The notes under the pieces: generated by a model | What the model saw: the letters and a program-made list of their open reading frames with translations, nothing else | What the model was told of the DNA's origin: nothing | Databases searched by the model: none | Made by a program: the position numbers and the translations under genes | Shown here: one piece after another, positions 25,043 through 33,360 of the stretch | Position numbering within the stretch: the stretch's first letter is position 1 | Layout of the letters: every line of letters starts with the position of its first letter | Source of the DNA: Algoriphagus algorifonticola | GTDB taxonomy: Bacteria; Bacteroidota; Bacteroidia; Cytophagales; Cyclobacteriaceae | Assembly (NCBI RefSeq): GCF_007655305.1 | Contig: NZ_VLOG01000018.1 | Location: forward strand, 5,432 to 65,204 | Direction: 5' to 3' | DNA length: 59,773 nt

Positions 25043-25509
25043 ATCTTTGGGAGATTTTCACAGTTTTCAATCCTGCAGTCCCCATAAAGAACCAAGGAAT
25101 GAGAAGTGATTGAGGAGCCAAACTCATTTCCGATTAATTCTTTAATCTCATTAATTTTTGGATCGGAGAACTCTCGGATTTTTCTGCACTGATTGCATAC
25201 GTGATGATCGTGATGCTTGTAAGTTAAGGCCTGTTCGTATAGCGCAACTTTATCTTTGAACTGATGCTTCACTGCCAAGCCACTTTCTACCAGCAAGTCT
25301 AGGGTATTGTAAATTGTTGCACGGCTGATTGTATATCCTTTATTTCTCATACTTAGAAATAAGCCTTCCACGTCCATATGTTCGTCTTCTGGAAGAGAGT
25401 ATAATTCATCTATCACTGAAAAACGCTCCGGAGTTTTCCTGCTCCTTTGTTTAATCAGGAAGTTTTCAAAGATTTTTTTCGCTTTCTCGATCAGTGCCTT
25501 GTCTGCCAT
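25039..25509 (-). CDS. Fur/PerR-family metal- or peroxide-responsive repressor
   Basis: 156 aa from the ATG at 25509; a longer reading needs TTG at 25515. Winged helix about 15-85 (SVIDELYSLPEDEHMDVEGL, RNKGYTISRATIYNTLDLLV), then a dimerisation/metal domain with HHDHHVCNQCRKIREFSD (CxxC) and a second cysteine pair, CRIENC, at the end, the structural zinc site of Fur/PerR. Whether it senses iron, zinc or peroxide cannot be told. A role alongside oxyR and sodA is possible. No Fur box was found by eye. Confidence 0.9.
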   Translation of the reverse strand: MADKALIEKAKKIFENFLIKQRSRKTPERFSVIDELYSLPEDEHMDVEGLFLSMRNKGYTISRATIYNTLDLLVESGLAVKHQFKDKVALYEQALTYKHHDHHVCNQCRKIREFSDPKINEIKELIGNEFGSSITSHSLVLYGDCRIENCENLPKI

Positions 25510-25712
25510 TTCCAATATTTTGTAAAATTAAAGATGGAGTATTATCCAATTTTTGGCAACAATACAGGATTTGTGGGTGCTAATTTGGGATCAGTCTAAT
25601 TAAGAATTATTTCCATTGATTGAACAAACATCCCGCATAAAATGGTTAGTAAAATAAGAGTAAGGTTGTTGAAAAAACCTTAACTTAAACCAATCACCCG
25701 ATTGTGGCTCGA

Positions 25713-26966
25713 ATGATAAAAAAGACCCTGCTGATCTTATTCTTTCTTGGCCTAAACCTAGTTAATGCCCAAGCTCAAGTGCCTGGTTTCTTTATGAAGG
25801 AGGACAAGAGAAGGGTCATTCTACCATTTTATGCTTCCAACTCTCTTATCATAGTTCCTGTGTCAATCAATGGTGCCTATCCGGTCAATTTTCTGATTGA
25901 CACTGGGGTAAGGTCTAATATTTTATTCAGCAAAGATTTGGGGGATGCGATGGGTCTGGAATATACTCGCAGGCTCAACTTGATGGGGGCTGACGGTTCG
26001 GAAGAAATAATGGCATCGGTATCTCCTGTCAATCATATTGATTTAGGCCCGATAGAAGGTTTAGCTCAAAGCTTATTGGTTTTGGAAGAGGATTTTTTGG
26101 AATTGGAGTCGGTGGTAGGAATACCAATTTATGGTATCATTGGCTATGAGTTTTTCAAATTTAATCCTGTCAAGATCAATTATGATGATGAAAGAATAGA
26201 GTTTTTTAGGACCGATGCTATGAAATGGAGACCCCCTTTCTATAAAAAAATGCCATTGGAAATAGATCAAAACAAGCCCTATATCCGTGCTAAAATAAAG
26301 CAGAAAAACGGGAAAGTATTGGAATCAAAATTATTGATAGATACCGGAGCCAATCATGGGCTGCTTCTCAATCGGGAAACATCCGAGAAAATAAAATTGC
26401 CTGAAGATAACCTGGAAGCAGAATTGGGCCAAAGCTTGGGAGGCTTGCTTTATGGATACATAGGACGAGTGGATTGGTTGAAAATCCAAAGCTTGAAGCA
26501 AAAGGAGGTCTTGACTTCCTACCCGGATGAGACAGCCTTCAGCTATATCATCAAGGAATCCGGAAGAATGGGAAGTCTTGGATCAGAGGTTTTGGGTAGA
26601 ACAAGGTTGATTTTGGACTATCCAAGGAAGCGTGCCATGATGAAAAAAGGAGATAACTTCTATGCACCTTATGAATACGATATGAGTGGCCTCAATGTTA
26701 AAAAGATTCCTACAGACGATAAGCGATTTTACATTGGTCAGGTTCGTGAAGGTTCTCCGGCAGATGTGGCCGGAATTGAGGCTTTTGATGAAATTTTGAG
26801 TATTAATAAAATTCCAACCTTGATTTGGGAGCTTTCGGATGTGATCAAATTGTTTCGCTCTGAGGAAGGGAAAGTCATAGAAATCGAAGTGAGAAGGTTT
26901 TTCGATGAAGAATTGACCCGATATGAAGACTTTACTTATAAAATCAGGCTGGAAAAGCAGATCTAG
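25713..26966 (+). CDS. Secreted retropepsin-like aspartic protease with PDZ domain
   Basis: 417 aa from the ATG at 25713, which gives a good signal peptide (MIKKTLLILFFLGLNLVNAQA); GTG at 25704 is the alternative. Two aspartic-protease half sites are present in one chain: NFLIDTGVRSN (about 60) and KLLIDTGANHG (about 210), each with the DTG catalytic triad. A PDZ-like domain lies at about 330-415 (FYIGQVREGSPADVAGIEAF, DEILSINK). Bacterial retropepsin-like proteins with PDZ are common in Bacteroidota; substrates are unknown. It stands alone between fur and the lemA operon. Confidence 0.85.
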   Translation: MIKKTLLILFFLGLNLVNAQAQVPGFFMKEDKRRVILPFYASNSLIIVPVSINGAYPVNFLIDTGVRSNILFSKDLGDAMGLEYTRRLNLMGADGSEEIMASVSPVNHIDLGPIEGLAQSLLVLEEDFLELESVVGIPIYGIIGYEFFKFNPVKINYDDERIEFFRTDAMKWRPPFYKKMPLEIDQNKPYIRAKIKQKNGKVLESKLLIDTGANHGLLLNRETSEKIKLPEDNLEAELGQSLGGLLYGYIGRVDWLKIQSLKQKEVLTSYPDETAFSYIIKESGRMGSLGSEVLGRTRLILDYPRKRAMMKKGDNFYAPYEYDMSGLNVKKIPTDDKRFYIGQVREGSPADVAGIEAFDEILSINKIPTLIWELSDVIKLFRSEEGKVIEIEVRRFFDEELTRYEDFTYKIRLEKQI

Positions 26967-26995
26967 CCTATTACTCTCTCCTTTTGAAATTTGGC

Positions 26996-27003
26996 TATTT
27001 TTG
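26996..27003 (+). promoter_or_regulatory. Candidate -7 box of the lemA operon
   Basis: TATTTTTG fits TAnnTTTG, 66 bases before the lemA start. The -33 position reads TTA rather than TTG, so this is weak. Confidence 0.3.
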
Positions 27004-27069
27004 GGAAAAACATCCTCTGGGAAACTTATTTTAAGGTAATTTCGTCAATAGTTCAGTTTTATAACCCTA

Positions 27070-27669
27070 ATGCAAAAAATGAAAAAGCTATTAATTCCAA
27101 TTTTGATTCTGGCAGTTGTTGGTATTTTTATTTATACCAAAGCTGTTGGCACTTACAATACTTTTGTTCAGGCCGAGGAGCAAGTCAGCGGTCAATGGGC
27201 TGAGGTGGAGACTCAATACCAGAGGAGAGCAGACTTGATCCCAAACTTGGTCAACACAGTAAAAGGTTATGCTGATTTTGAGCAGGAAACCCTAACTGGC
27301 GTCATCGAAGCAAGATCTAAGGCTACTTCTATCAATGTGGATGCTAACAATCTTTCTCCTGAAAATCTCCAGCAATTCCAGCAAGCCCAAGAGCAGCTTT
27401 CCGGTGCTTTAAGCAGACTTTTGGTTACAGTGGAGCGTTATCCTGACCTGAAGGCCAACCAAAACTTCTTGGATTTGCAGGCTCAGTTGGAAGGAACAGA
27501 AAATCGGATAGCTGTGGCTAGAAGAAACTTCAATCAGGAGGTAGTTACCTACAACACTACTTTAAGAACATTCCCGAATAACCTTTTTGCAGGTTGGTAT
27601 GGATTTGAAACCAAAGGGAAGTTTGAAGCAGTAGCCGGAGCAGAAAATGCACCTACTGTAGAATTCTAA
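27070..27669 (+). CDS. lemA: LemA family protein
   Basis: 199 aa. An N-terminal membrane anchor (about 4-22) is followed by the LemA coiled helical domain: YNTFVQAEEQVSGQWAEVET, QYQRRADLIPNLVNTVKGYA, ERYPDLKANQNFLDLQAQLE and GTENRIAVARRNFNQEV, all strong family signatures. LemA proteins are membrane-anchored with the domain outside; the biochemical role is unknown. It is followed by two TPM-domain genes with gaps of 3 bases and an overlap, a conserved trio. Confidence 0.93.
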   Translation: MQKMKKLLIPILILAVVGIFIYTKAVGTYNTFVQAEEQVSGQWAEVETQYQRRADLIPNLVNTVKGYADFEQETLTGVIEARSKATSINVDANNLSPENLQQFQQAQEQLSGALSRLLVTVERYPDLKANQNFLDLQAQLEGTENRIAVARRNFNQEVVTYNTTLRTFPNNLFAGWYGFETKGKFEAVAGAENAPTVEF

Positions 27670-27672
27670 ATT

Positions 27673-28110
27673 ATGGCTGAAAAATTATTCACTTCGGCAG
27701 AGAAGAAGCAGATCGTGTCAGCAATCCAAACTGCCGAAGTTACCACTTCCGGAGAGATTCAGGTTCATATCGAAAATCACTGTAGGATAGATGTGTTGGA
27801 CCGAGCGGCTGAGGTATTTGAAACCCTGAAAATGTATCAAACCAAAGATAGAAACGGAGTTTTATTTTACTTGGCTGTCAAAGATCATAAGTTTGCCATT
27901 TTGGGAGACGCAGGAATCAATGCAGTTGTGCCCAAAAATTTCTGGGAAGACATCAAAAACCACATGGCCGATTTGTTTAAAAAAGGTCAATTCACTCAAG
28001 GTCTGATTGATGGAATTCATCAAGCTGGCGAAGCTCTTGCCGAGCATTTCCCATACCAAGGGGATTCAGACGAAAACGAACTACCCGATGAGATTTCATT
28101 TGGATCTTAA
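27673..28110 (+). CDS. TPM-domain protein without signal peptide
   Basis: 145 aa, a TPM (TLP18.3/Psb32/MOLO-1) domain: EVTTSGEIQVHIENHC at the start, the middle RNGVLFYLAVKDHKFAILGD and a C-terminal amphipathic helix (FTQGLIDGIHQAGEALAEHF). It has no leader or anchor, unlike its neighbour. Second gene of the lemA operon; it overlaps the third gene by 23 bases. A phosphatase activity has been suggested for some TPM proteins, not shown here. Confidence 0.85.
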   Translation: MAEKLFTSAEKKQIVSAIQTAEVTTSGEIQVHIENHCRIDVLDRAAEVFETLKMYQTKDRNGVLFYLAVKDHKFAILGDAGINAVVPKNFWEDIKNHMADLFKKGQFTQGLIDGIHQAGEALAEHFPYQGDSDENELPDEISFGS

Positions 28111-28903
28111 ATCCATAACGCTGTTTTTATTTCTTTTTTCTTTGGTAAGTCTTGTGGGATTTGCTCAGGATTTCCCTCCTGTTCCGAATCCTCCCAGACT
28201 GGTGAATGATTTTACCCAGACATTATCTCAGGACGAAGTGGCAAGGCTGGAGCGCAAACTTGTAGCCTATAACGATAGCACATCCACTCAGATAGCCATT
28301 GTCATGATTCGCTCTATTGGGCAGTATGATATATCTGATTACGCCTTTCAACTTGGTGATCAATGGGGAATTGGAGGGAAAGAGGACAATGGAGTTCTGA
28401 TTTTGGCGGCGATGAACGACCGAAAAGTCTTTATCGCCACAGGATACGGAATGGAAGGAGTGGTTCCTGATGCTTTGGCAAACCGCATTGTCGATAATTT
28501 GATCGTCCCCAACTTTAAGATGGAGTCATATTATCAAGGCTTGGATCAGGCCACGGATATGATTATCAAGCTTGCTTCAGGTGAATATAAAGCCGAGGAG
28601 GTGATCTCAAATGGCAATCATGGTAGAGCCATATTTATCTTCTTGCTATTTATTTTCCTCTTTGTGATTTTGCCTCTGTTGAAAAACCGGAATGACAATG
28701 ACAACCACATGGGGGGCAAAGGAGGAGGAGTTGATATCCTGACCACTATCATGCTAGCCAACTTGCTGAAAGGCGGAGGCGGAAAGTTCGGAGACTTCTC
28801 CAAAGGAGGAGGAAGCTTCGGAGGATTTGGTGGAGGAGGTGGCGGCTTCGGCGGTTTCGGAGGCGGAAGCTTCGGAGGCGGTGGAGCCGGTGGAAGCTGG
28901 TAA
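28088..28903 (+). CDS. TPM-domain protein with glycine-rich tail
   Basis: 271 aa from the ATG at 28088. Signal peptide (about 1-26, ending VGFAQ), then a TPM domain (about 35-170: LVNDFTQTLSQDEVARLERK, DNGVLILAAMNDRKVFIATG), a membrane segment (about 180-200) and a low-complexity tail made of GGGG/FGG units with Ser/Phe, typical of YgcG-type TPM proteins. The tail is probably extracytoplasmic or cytoplasmic depending on topology, which the sequence alone does not settle. Third gene of the lemA operon, ended by the terminator at 28932. Confidence 0.88.
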   Translation: MRFHLDLKSITLFLFLFSLVSLVGFAQDFPPVPNPPRLVNDFTQTLSQDEVARLERKLVAYNDSTSTQIAIVMIRSIGQYDISDYAFQLGDQWGIGGKEDNGVLILAAMNDRKVFIATGYGMEGVVPDALANRIVDNLIVPNFKMESYYQGLDQATDMIIKLASGEYKAEEVISNGNHGRAIFIFLLFIFLFVILPLLKNRNDNDNHMGGKGGGVDILTTIMLANLLKGGGGKFGDFSKGGGSFGGFGGGGGGFGGFGGGSFGGGGAGGSW

Positions 28904-28931
28904 AGCCCTTCTTAGAAAAAAAATTTAATAC

Positions 28932-28960
28932 AAAAAAAAGCGCCAGATGGCGCTTTTTTT
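28932..28960. terminator. Bidirectional terminator between lemA operon and ndk
   Basis: The sequence has A8 followed by GCGCC AGAT GGCGC and T7. It is symmetric and so works for both convergent transcripts. Confidence 0.9.
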
Positions 28961-28978
28961 ATGATTCTTGCTCTCGGA

Positions 28979-29401
28979 TTAAAGTACTCTTTCCAATTGA
29001 GAGAAGTAGAAGTTACCTTCAATTGCAGCGTTTTCATCAGAGTCAGATCCGTGAACTGCATTGGCTTCGATAGACTTAGCGAAGATTTTACGGATAGTAC
29101 CTTCAGCCGCATTTGCTGGGTTGGTAGCACCGATCAAATTTCTGAAATCTTCTACTGCATTGTCTTTTTCCAAGATAGCAGCGATAATAGGTCCAGAAGA
29201 CATATATGCGCAAAGATCCTTGTAGAAAGGTCTTTCTTTGTGAACCTCATAAAATTTACCTGCCAATTCAGGAGTCAATCGGGTAGCTTTCATTGCCACG
29301 ATTTTAAAACCTGCTTCTTCGATCATCTTTAGGATTGCTCCAGAGTTACCAGCCTCGAATGCATCAGGCTTGATCATGGTGAATGTTCTGTTTCCTGCCA
29401 T
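28979..29401 (-). CDS. ndk: Nucleoside-diphosphate kinase
   Basis: 140 aa; transfers the gamma phosphate from ATP to other (d)NDPs through a phospho-histidine. N-terminal [14 protein letters not shown], the [16 protein letters not shown] strand and the active-site region [12 protein letters not shown] with the catalytic histidine are all present, and the length is normal. It is divergent from nrnA, with a good -7 box at 29435-29442. Confidence 0.97.
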   Translation of the reverse strand: MAGNRTFTMIKPDAFEAGNSGAILKMIEEAGFKIVAMKATRLTPELAGKFYEVHKERPFYKDLCAYMSSGPIIAAILEKDNAVEDFRNLIGATNPANAAEGTIRKIFAKSIEANAVHGSDSDENAAIEGNFYFSQLERVL

Positions 29402-29434
29402 GTGTTTTGAGTTTACATTGGTTTAATTCGGCCG

Positions 29435-29442
29435 CAAAAATA
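29435..29442 (-). promoter_or_regulatory. Candidate -7 box of ndk
   Basis: On the minus strand this reads TATTTTTG, matching TAnnTTTG, 33 bases upstream of the ndk start codon. Confidence 0.4.
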
Positions 29443-29518
29443 GGGGAATAGAATTCAGAATCCGAGAAATTCCAAGGAATAATCCTCTATTTCGTTCATT
29501 TTCAATAAAATGACTAAG

Positions 29519-29549
29519 TTGGGAATTGTCAAAAAAATCCTGACCTTTG
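29519..29549 (+). promoter_or_regulatory. Candidate promoter of nrnA
   Basis: TTG at 29519-29521 and GACCTTTG at 29542-29549 are 20 bases apart, fitting the Bacteroidota TTG/TAnnTTTG promoter with one mismatch. The start codon is 38 bases further on. Confidence 0.4.
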
Positions 29550-29587
29550 CGGACTACTAGTGCCTAAGTGCCGTTGAACCTATATAA

Positions 29588-30622
29588 ATGGAAGCATTAG
29601 CCTCGTTTAAAAAAGAAATATCTTCACCCAAAAAAATATTCATCACCACTCACGTCAAACCGGATGCGGATGCGCTGGGTTCCTCCTTGGGATTAGCCAA
29701 CTATCTGCTGAAGAAAGGACATGAGGTAACTGTGGTGACTCCGACAGATTATCCCTCTTTCCTGAATTGGATGGAAGGGAACGATTTAGTCTTGGACTTT
29801 AGTAGGGAAGATCATCAGAAGTCAGCAACCAAAGCTTTGAATGAAGCGGATGTCGTTTTCTGTCTGGATTTTTCTGTGCTCAACAGAGTCAATGAATTGG
29901 GTGAAATGATCCGTCAGTCGGATGCATTTATTGTCAATATTGATCACCATCAGGATCCGGAGGACTTCGCTGACTTCAAATATTGGAGTACTGAAGCTGC
30001 TGCGACCTGCGAGTTGGTTTATGAGCTGATCGTAGAATTAGGCGATAAGGAGCTGATTGACAAGGATATTGCAGCATCCCTTTATGCTGGCATCATGACG
30101 GATACGGGTGGTTTTCGCCATCCCAATACTACTAAAAATGTTCACTTGGTCGTTGCCGAATTGATTGATTTAGGGGCCAACCCTTCTCAGATTGCCAATT
30201 GGATTTATGATTCTAATTCCGTCAATCGTCTGAAGTTTATCGGTTTTGCGATTAGCCGAAGACTGGTAGTGAGAGAAGATATCCATACTGCTTACTTTGC
30301 GATCAGCAAAAAAGATCTTAAAAAATATCAAAGCCGGACCGGAGATACAGAAGGATTGGTCAATTATGCCTTATCTTTGGACGGAATCAAGTTAGCCGCA
30401 TTGTTTTCAGAGAGAGAAGACGGAATAAAAATTTCATTCAGATCCTCAAGTGAAGTAGCGGTTAATAAATTTGCTGCGTCTTACTTCAACGGAGGTGGAC
30501 ATAAAAATGCAGCAGGAGGTAAATCCGAAAGAAACCTGAAGGAGACCATAGAGAAATTTGAAAATCTAGTGGAGGAACATCAGGATGAGCTTTTTGATCA
30601 AGAGCCTGTCTCCAGCAATTGA
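29588..30622 (+). CDS. nrnA: DHH-family oligoribonuclease/pAp phosphatase (NrnA type)
   Basis: 344 aa. The DHH phosphoesterase domain carries HVKPDADALGSSLGLANYLL (about 22), the DHH motif NIDHHQDPEDF (about 117) and GIMTDTGGFRHPNT. The C-terminal DHHA1 domain has the motif FNGGGHKNAAGG (about 301). NrnA-type enzymes degrade short RNAs and dephosphorylate pAp. In gliding Bacteroidota this gene commonly precedes GldI-like FKBP lipoproteins, as here. Confidence 0.93.
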   Translation: MEALASFKKEISSPKKIFITTHVKPDADALGSSLGLANYLLKKGHEVTVVTPTDYPSFLNWMEGNDLVLDFSREDHQKSATKALNEADVVFCLDFSVLNRVNELGEMIRQSDAFIVNIDHHQDPEDFADFKYWSTEAAATCELVYELIVELGDKELIDKDIAASLYAGIMTDTGGFRHPNTTKNVHLVVAELIDLGANPSQIANWIYDSNSVNRLKFIGFAISRRLVVREDIHTAYFAISKKDLKKYQSRTGDTEGLVNYALSLDGIKLAALFSEREDGIKISFRSSSEVAVNKFAASYFNGGGHKNAAGGKSERNLKETIEKFENLVEEHQDELFDQEPVSSN

Positions 30623-30661
30623 TTTCAGCAACCTTAAAAATAGAATAACCACCTAATCTTT

Positions 30662-31588
30662 ATGAAAAATAAATCTAGCCTTTTGGCAGTTTTGGTCCTT
30701 TTGACAGGATCACTTGTTCTTTCTTCTTGTAAAAAAACCAAAGTAACCGAGAAGGATGGAATCGAATATACCTATATCAAAGAAGGAAGTGAGAAGCCAG
30801 CAAACGGTGACTTCCTGATGTACCATTTGGAAATTATGAATTCCAAAGATTCTGTGATCTACACTACCAATGATCAACCTGTACCTGGCTACTTGATGGC
30901 AAATGATTCCATGCCTACCAATAATGGGATGGATGAAATTTTTATGTCTTTGAGAAAAGGAGATAGCATTCACTTTGAATCTACCGCTAAAACCATTTTC
31001 GGAGATAACTATCCTCCATTCTTGGAAGAAAATGAAACTGTGAAAATCAGATTGGGAGCTTTTGATATTATGTCAGAGCAGGCTTTGATGGATTTCTTTA
31101 CAAAAGCGAATGAGGCAGAAGCTGCCAAAAGAGCTGAGCGGGCAAAAGTATTGATCGTGGAGGAAGGAAAAACAATTGAAGAGTACGCTAAAGAGAACGG
31201 TTTGGATGTGCAGAAGACTGAAAACGGTTTGTATTATGTGATTCAAGAAGAGGGAACCGGCGAAGCTATCACTCCAGGAACTACCATGTATGTGAACTAT
31301 GCAGGTTACCTAATCGACGGAACTCTTTTCGATACTTCCTATGAGCAGCTTGCGAAAGACAACAACATGTATAACCCACAGCGTCCATATGAGCCACTTC
31401 CGGTAAATGTTGGAATGGGTCAGGTAATTCCAGGCTGGGATGAAGGTTTGATGTTGTTGAAAAATGGATCTAAGGCTAAATTCTTGATTCCTTCTCCTCT
31501 AGCTTATGGAGAAAACGGAGCGGGAGCATTGATAGGTCCAAACTCAATTTTGGTTTTCGACGTTGAAGTGACAGACGTTCAAAAATAA
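30662..31588 (+). CDS. FKBP-type peptidyl-prolyl isomerase lipoprotein (GldI-like), two domains
   Basis: 308-aa lipoprotein (lipobox LVLSSC). An N-terminal divergent FKBP-like domain (about 35-140, ending IRLGAFDIM) is followed by a helical linker and a canonical C-terminal FKBP domain (about 180-308: GTTMYVNYAGYLIDGTLFDT, GQVIPGWDEGL, FLIPSPLAYG, SILVFDVEV). It carries the insertion EQLAKDNNMYNPQRPYEPLP that is also seen in the next two proteins. Probably folds envelope proteins; GldI is required for gliding in F. johnsoniae, and equivalence here is inferred. First of three tandem genes. Confidence 0.9.
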   Translation: MKNKSSLLAVLVLLTGSLVLSSCKKTKVTEKDGIEYTYIKEGSEKPANGDFLMYHLEIMNSKDSVIYTTNDQPVPGYLMANDSMPTNNGMDEIFMSLRKGDSIHFESTAKTIFGDNYPPFLEENETVKIRLGAFDIMSEQALMDFFTKANEAEAAKRAERAKVLIVEEGKTIEEYAKENGLDVQKTENGLYYVIQEEGTGEAITPGTTMYVNYAGYLIDGTLFDTSYEQLAKDNNMYNPQRPYEPLPVNVGMGQVIPGWDEGLMLLKNGSKAKFLIPSPLAYGENGAGALIGPNSILVFDVEVTDVQK

Positions 31589-31619
31589 GTAACCTAGATT
31601 CCAAATCATTTCAAAAACT

Positions 31620-32171
31620 ATGAAACTCAGATTAACTTCCTTATTGCTAATTCTTGCTAGTGGTTTTGCTATGATGGCTTGTATTGATCAAGACTCCACT
31701 TTTCAAGGTGTTTTAGAAAAAGACAAAAAGGCAATTGAGGAATATCTGGCAGCTAATCCGCTGACAGGTCCCAAGGATTTTGTAGATGAGTTGACTGGTT
31801 ATAGAGTGATTTGGCAAGAACTTTCCAATAGTGGTAGAATGGTCGCTCCAGGCGATACCGTTAGAGTCAATTATACAGGAAAATTCTTGACTAATAAAGT
31901 GTTTGATACCACGATTGAAACAATAGCAAGAGCAAATAATATTTATACCGAAAACAGGCAATACGGACCCATCAGGTACGTACAGGGAAGAAGGCAACTT
32001 ATTGAAGGCTTCGAGACGGCAGTAGCTATCATGGAAGTTGGAGATAAGGCTACTGTCTTAATGCCATCTGCCTTTGCTTATGGACCTGCGGGAAGAGATA
32101 ATATTGCTCCGAATACTCCCCTGATTTTTGAAATTGAGTTTGTTGAATTAAAGAAAGGACCCCAGAACTAA
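31620..32171 (+). CDS. FKBP-type peptidyl-prolyl isomerase lipoprotein, second of tandem
   Basis: 183-aa lipoprotein (lipobox FAMMAC). One FKBP domain (about 75-180): GDTVRVNYTGKFLTNKVFDT, an insertion around ARANNIYTENRQYGPIRYVQ, RQLIEGFETAVAIM, VLMPSAFAYGP and LIFEIEFVEL. Note RQLIEGFE where the family has GQVIPGWD; the changed tryptophan position suggests altered binding or activity. The stop overlaps the next start as TAATG, so translation is coupled. Confidence 0.9.
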   Translation: MKLRLTSLLLILASGFAMMACIDQDSTFQGVLEKDKKAIEEYLAANPLTGPKDFVDELTGYRVIWQELSNSGRMVAPGDTVRVNYTGKFLTNKVFDTTIETIARANNIYTENRQYGPIRYVQGRRQLIEGFETAVAIMEVGDKATVLMPSAFAYGPAGRDNIAPNTPLIFEIEFVELKKGPQN

Positions 32172-32728
32172 TGATAAAGCGTAATTCAATTCTTTTTTCT
32201 CTTCTCTTTGCCATGATGCTTATGTTTGGTTGTGAACCAACCAATCCATTTGCAACTGGCCCTATTTATGATTCGGAGGCCAATCTGGCAATTGATAGAG
32301 TGAAAATAGATGAATATCTGAAAACTGCTGAAATCGATAGTGTCAGAAGGATTCATGATCCAAGTGGCGTTATTATTATCGTTCAAGAAGAAGGGGTTGG
32401 TTCTAGGCCTACCGGAGGAACAGTAGTATATACAGACTATACGGGATCATTAATCAGTGACGGTTCGGTATTTGATACCACCAGTGAGCAGGTAGCTAGA
32501 GACAATGACATTTATGTTGAAACAGCGACTTATGAAATTCTTAGATTCACATTGGGTTCTGGTCAGGTTATACAAGGTTGGGATATTGGCTTTAGGAGGC
32601 TGAGACCGGGGTCTAAGGCAGTGTTAATAATTCCTTCACCTTATGCTTACCGAAACCAAAAGATCAATGAAAGAATACCCGAGAATTCCATCTTACGATT
32701 TGATATAGATTTCAGAGGAATAGATTAA
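32171..32728 (+). CDS. FKBP-type peptidyl-prolyl isomerase lipoprotein, third of tandem
   Basis: 185-aa lipoprotein (lipobox LMFGC). FKBP domain about 70-185: GGTVVYTDYTGSLISDGSVF, the lineage insertion EQVARDNDIYVETATYEI, GSGQVIQGWDIGF with the canonical tryptophan, LIIPSPYAY and SILRFDIDF. The flap residues differ from the first paralogue. Last gene of the nrnA-FKBP run; terminator at 32732. Confidence 0.9.
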   Translation: MIKRNSILFSLLFAMMLMFGCEPTNPFATGPIYDSEANLAIDRVKIDEYLKTAEIDSVRRIHDPSGVIIIVQEEGVGSRPTGGTVVYTDYTGSLISDGSVFDTTSEQVARDNDIYVETATYEILRFTLGSGQVIQGWDIGFRRLRPGSKAVLIIPSPYAYRNQKINERIPENSILRFDIDFRGID

Positions 32729-32731
32729 ATG

Positions 32732-32751
32732 AAAAGGGCTTCGGCCCTTTT
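32732..32751. terminator. UUCG-loop bidirectional terminator
   Basis: AAAAGGGC TTCG GCCCTTTT gives an 8-bp stem with a stable UUCG tetraloop between two convergent genes. Its right arm overlaps the stop codon of the minus-strand gene. Confidence 0.85.
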
Positions 32752-33328
32752 ATTTTTTGAGTTTAGGGAATAGAGCCGGAACATTTTTTTGATACGTCTC
32801 ATAAGGTTTACCGAAGTTTTGTAGCAGTTTTTTCTCTTCAAAATAAATCCCAAAGGGAAGGTAAATGAGTAAGCAGATCAGGTGAATGAGGGAGCTCATG
32901 GAGCTTGCCACCAAAAAGTAACCCAGAAATATCAAAATTATGCCCAGATAAAGAGGATGCCTCACTCGAGCATACCATCCTGATTGGATGAGTTCTTTCG
33001 TGTTAGATTCTTCTTTAATGCCTATAAATTCTTTCCAAGACCATGCTTTGCTACTTTTTACCAGAATAATAGTCCCAAAAGTGGCGGCCATGTACCCAAA
33101 GTAGCTTGAAATATCCGAGCCTGGCAGAATTTTTTGAGTAGGAACTTGCATGGAAACATAGCCTATTCCAATTAAAAGCAGTAATGAGAATAAAGAATAA
33201 AAAAGGCGGTACCATTTATAGGCTGAACCTAATTTCTCCTTCAGAATTCTTTTTAACTTGGAGGCAGCGAAAACGCTGTGAGTTGTATAAAATATAGCCC
33301 AACTCAAAGCCAGTATCCAATAGTCCAT
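32750..33328 (-). CDS. ICMT/PEMT-like membrane methyltransferase
   Basis: 192 aa with about five membrane segments. The C-terminal part has the isoprenylcysteine/phospholipid methyltransferase signature: SGWYARVRHPLYLGIILIFL, then FEEKKLLQNFGKPYETYQKN, where RHPxYxG and the Glu/Gly/Tyr pattern form the SAM and substrate site. The substrate in bacteria of this type is unknown; NnrU-like proteins share the fold. It is divergent from the next gene with a 32-base gap between the starts. Confidence 0.82.
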   Translation of the reverse strand: MDYWILALSWAIFYTTHSVFAASKLKRILKEKLGSAYKWYRLFYSLFSLLLLIGIGYVSMQVPTQKILPGSDISSYFGYMAATFGTIILVKSSKAWSWKEFIGIKEESNTKELIQSGWYARVRHPLYLGIILIFLGYFLVASSMSSLIHLICLLIYLPFGIYFEEKKLLQNFGKPYETYQKNVPALFPKLKK

Positions 33329-33360
33329 TCTAAGTATTACCCGGTAGAAGAAGAATTTTT

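Noticed and set aside
28720..28900. GGA/GGC-rich tandem-looking DNA repeat
   Set aside because: It encodes the glycine-rich tail of the TPM protein; low-complexity coding sequence rather than a DNA repeat element.
28961..29332. 123-aa open frame opposite ndk
   Set aside because: Antisense shadow of a highly conserved enzyme gene.
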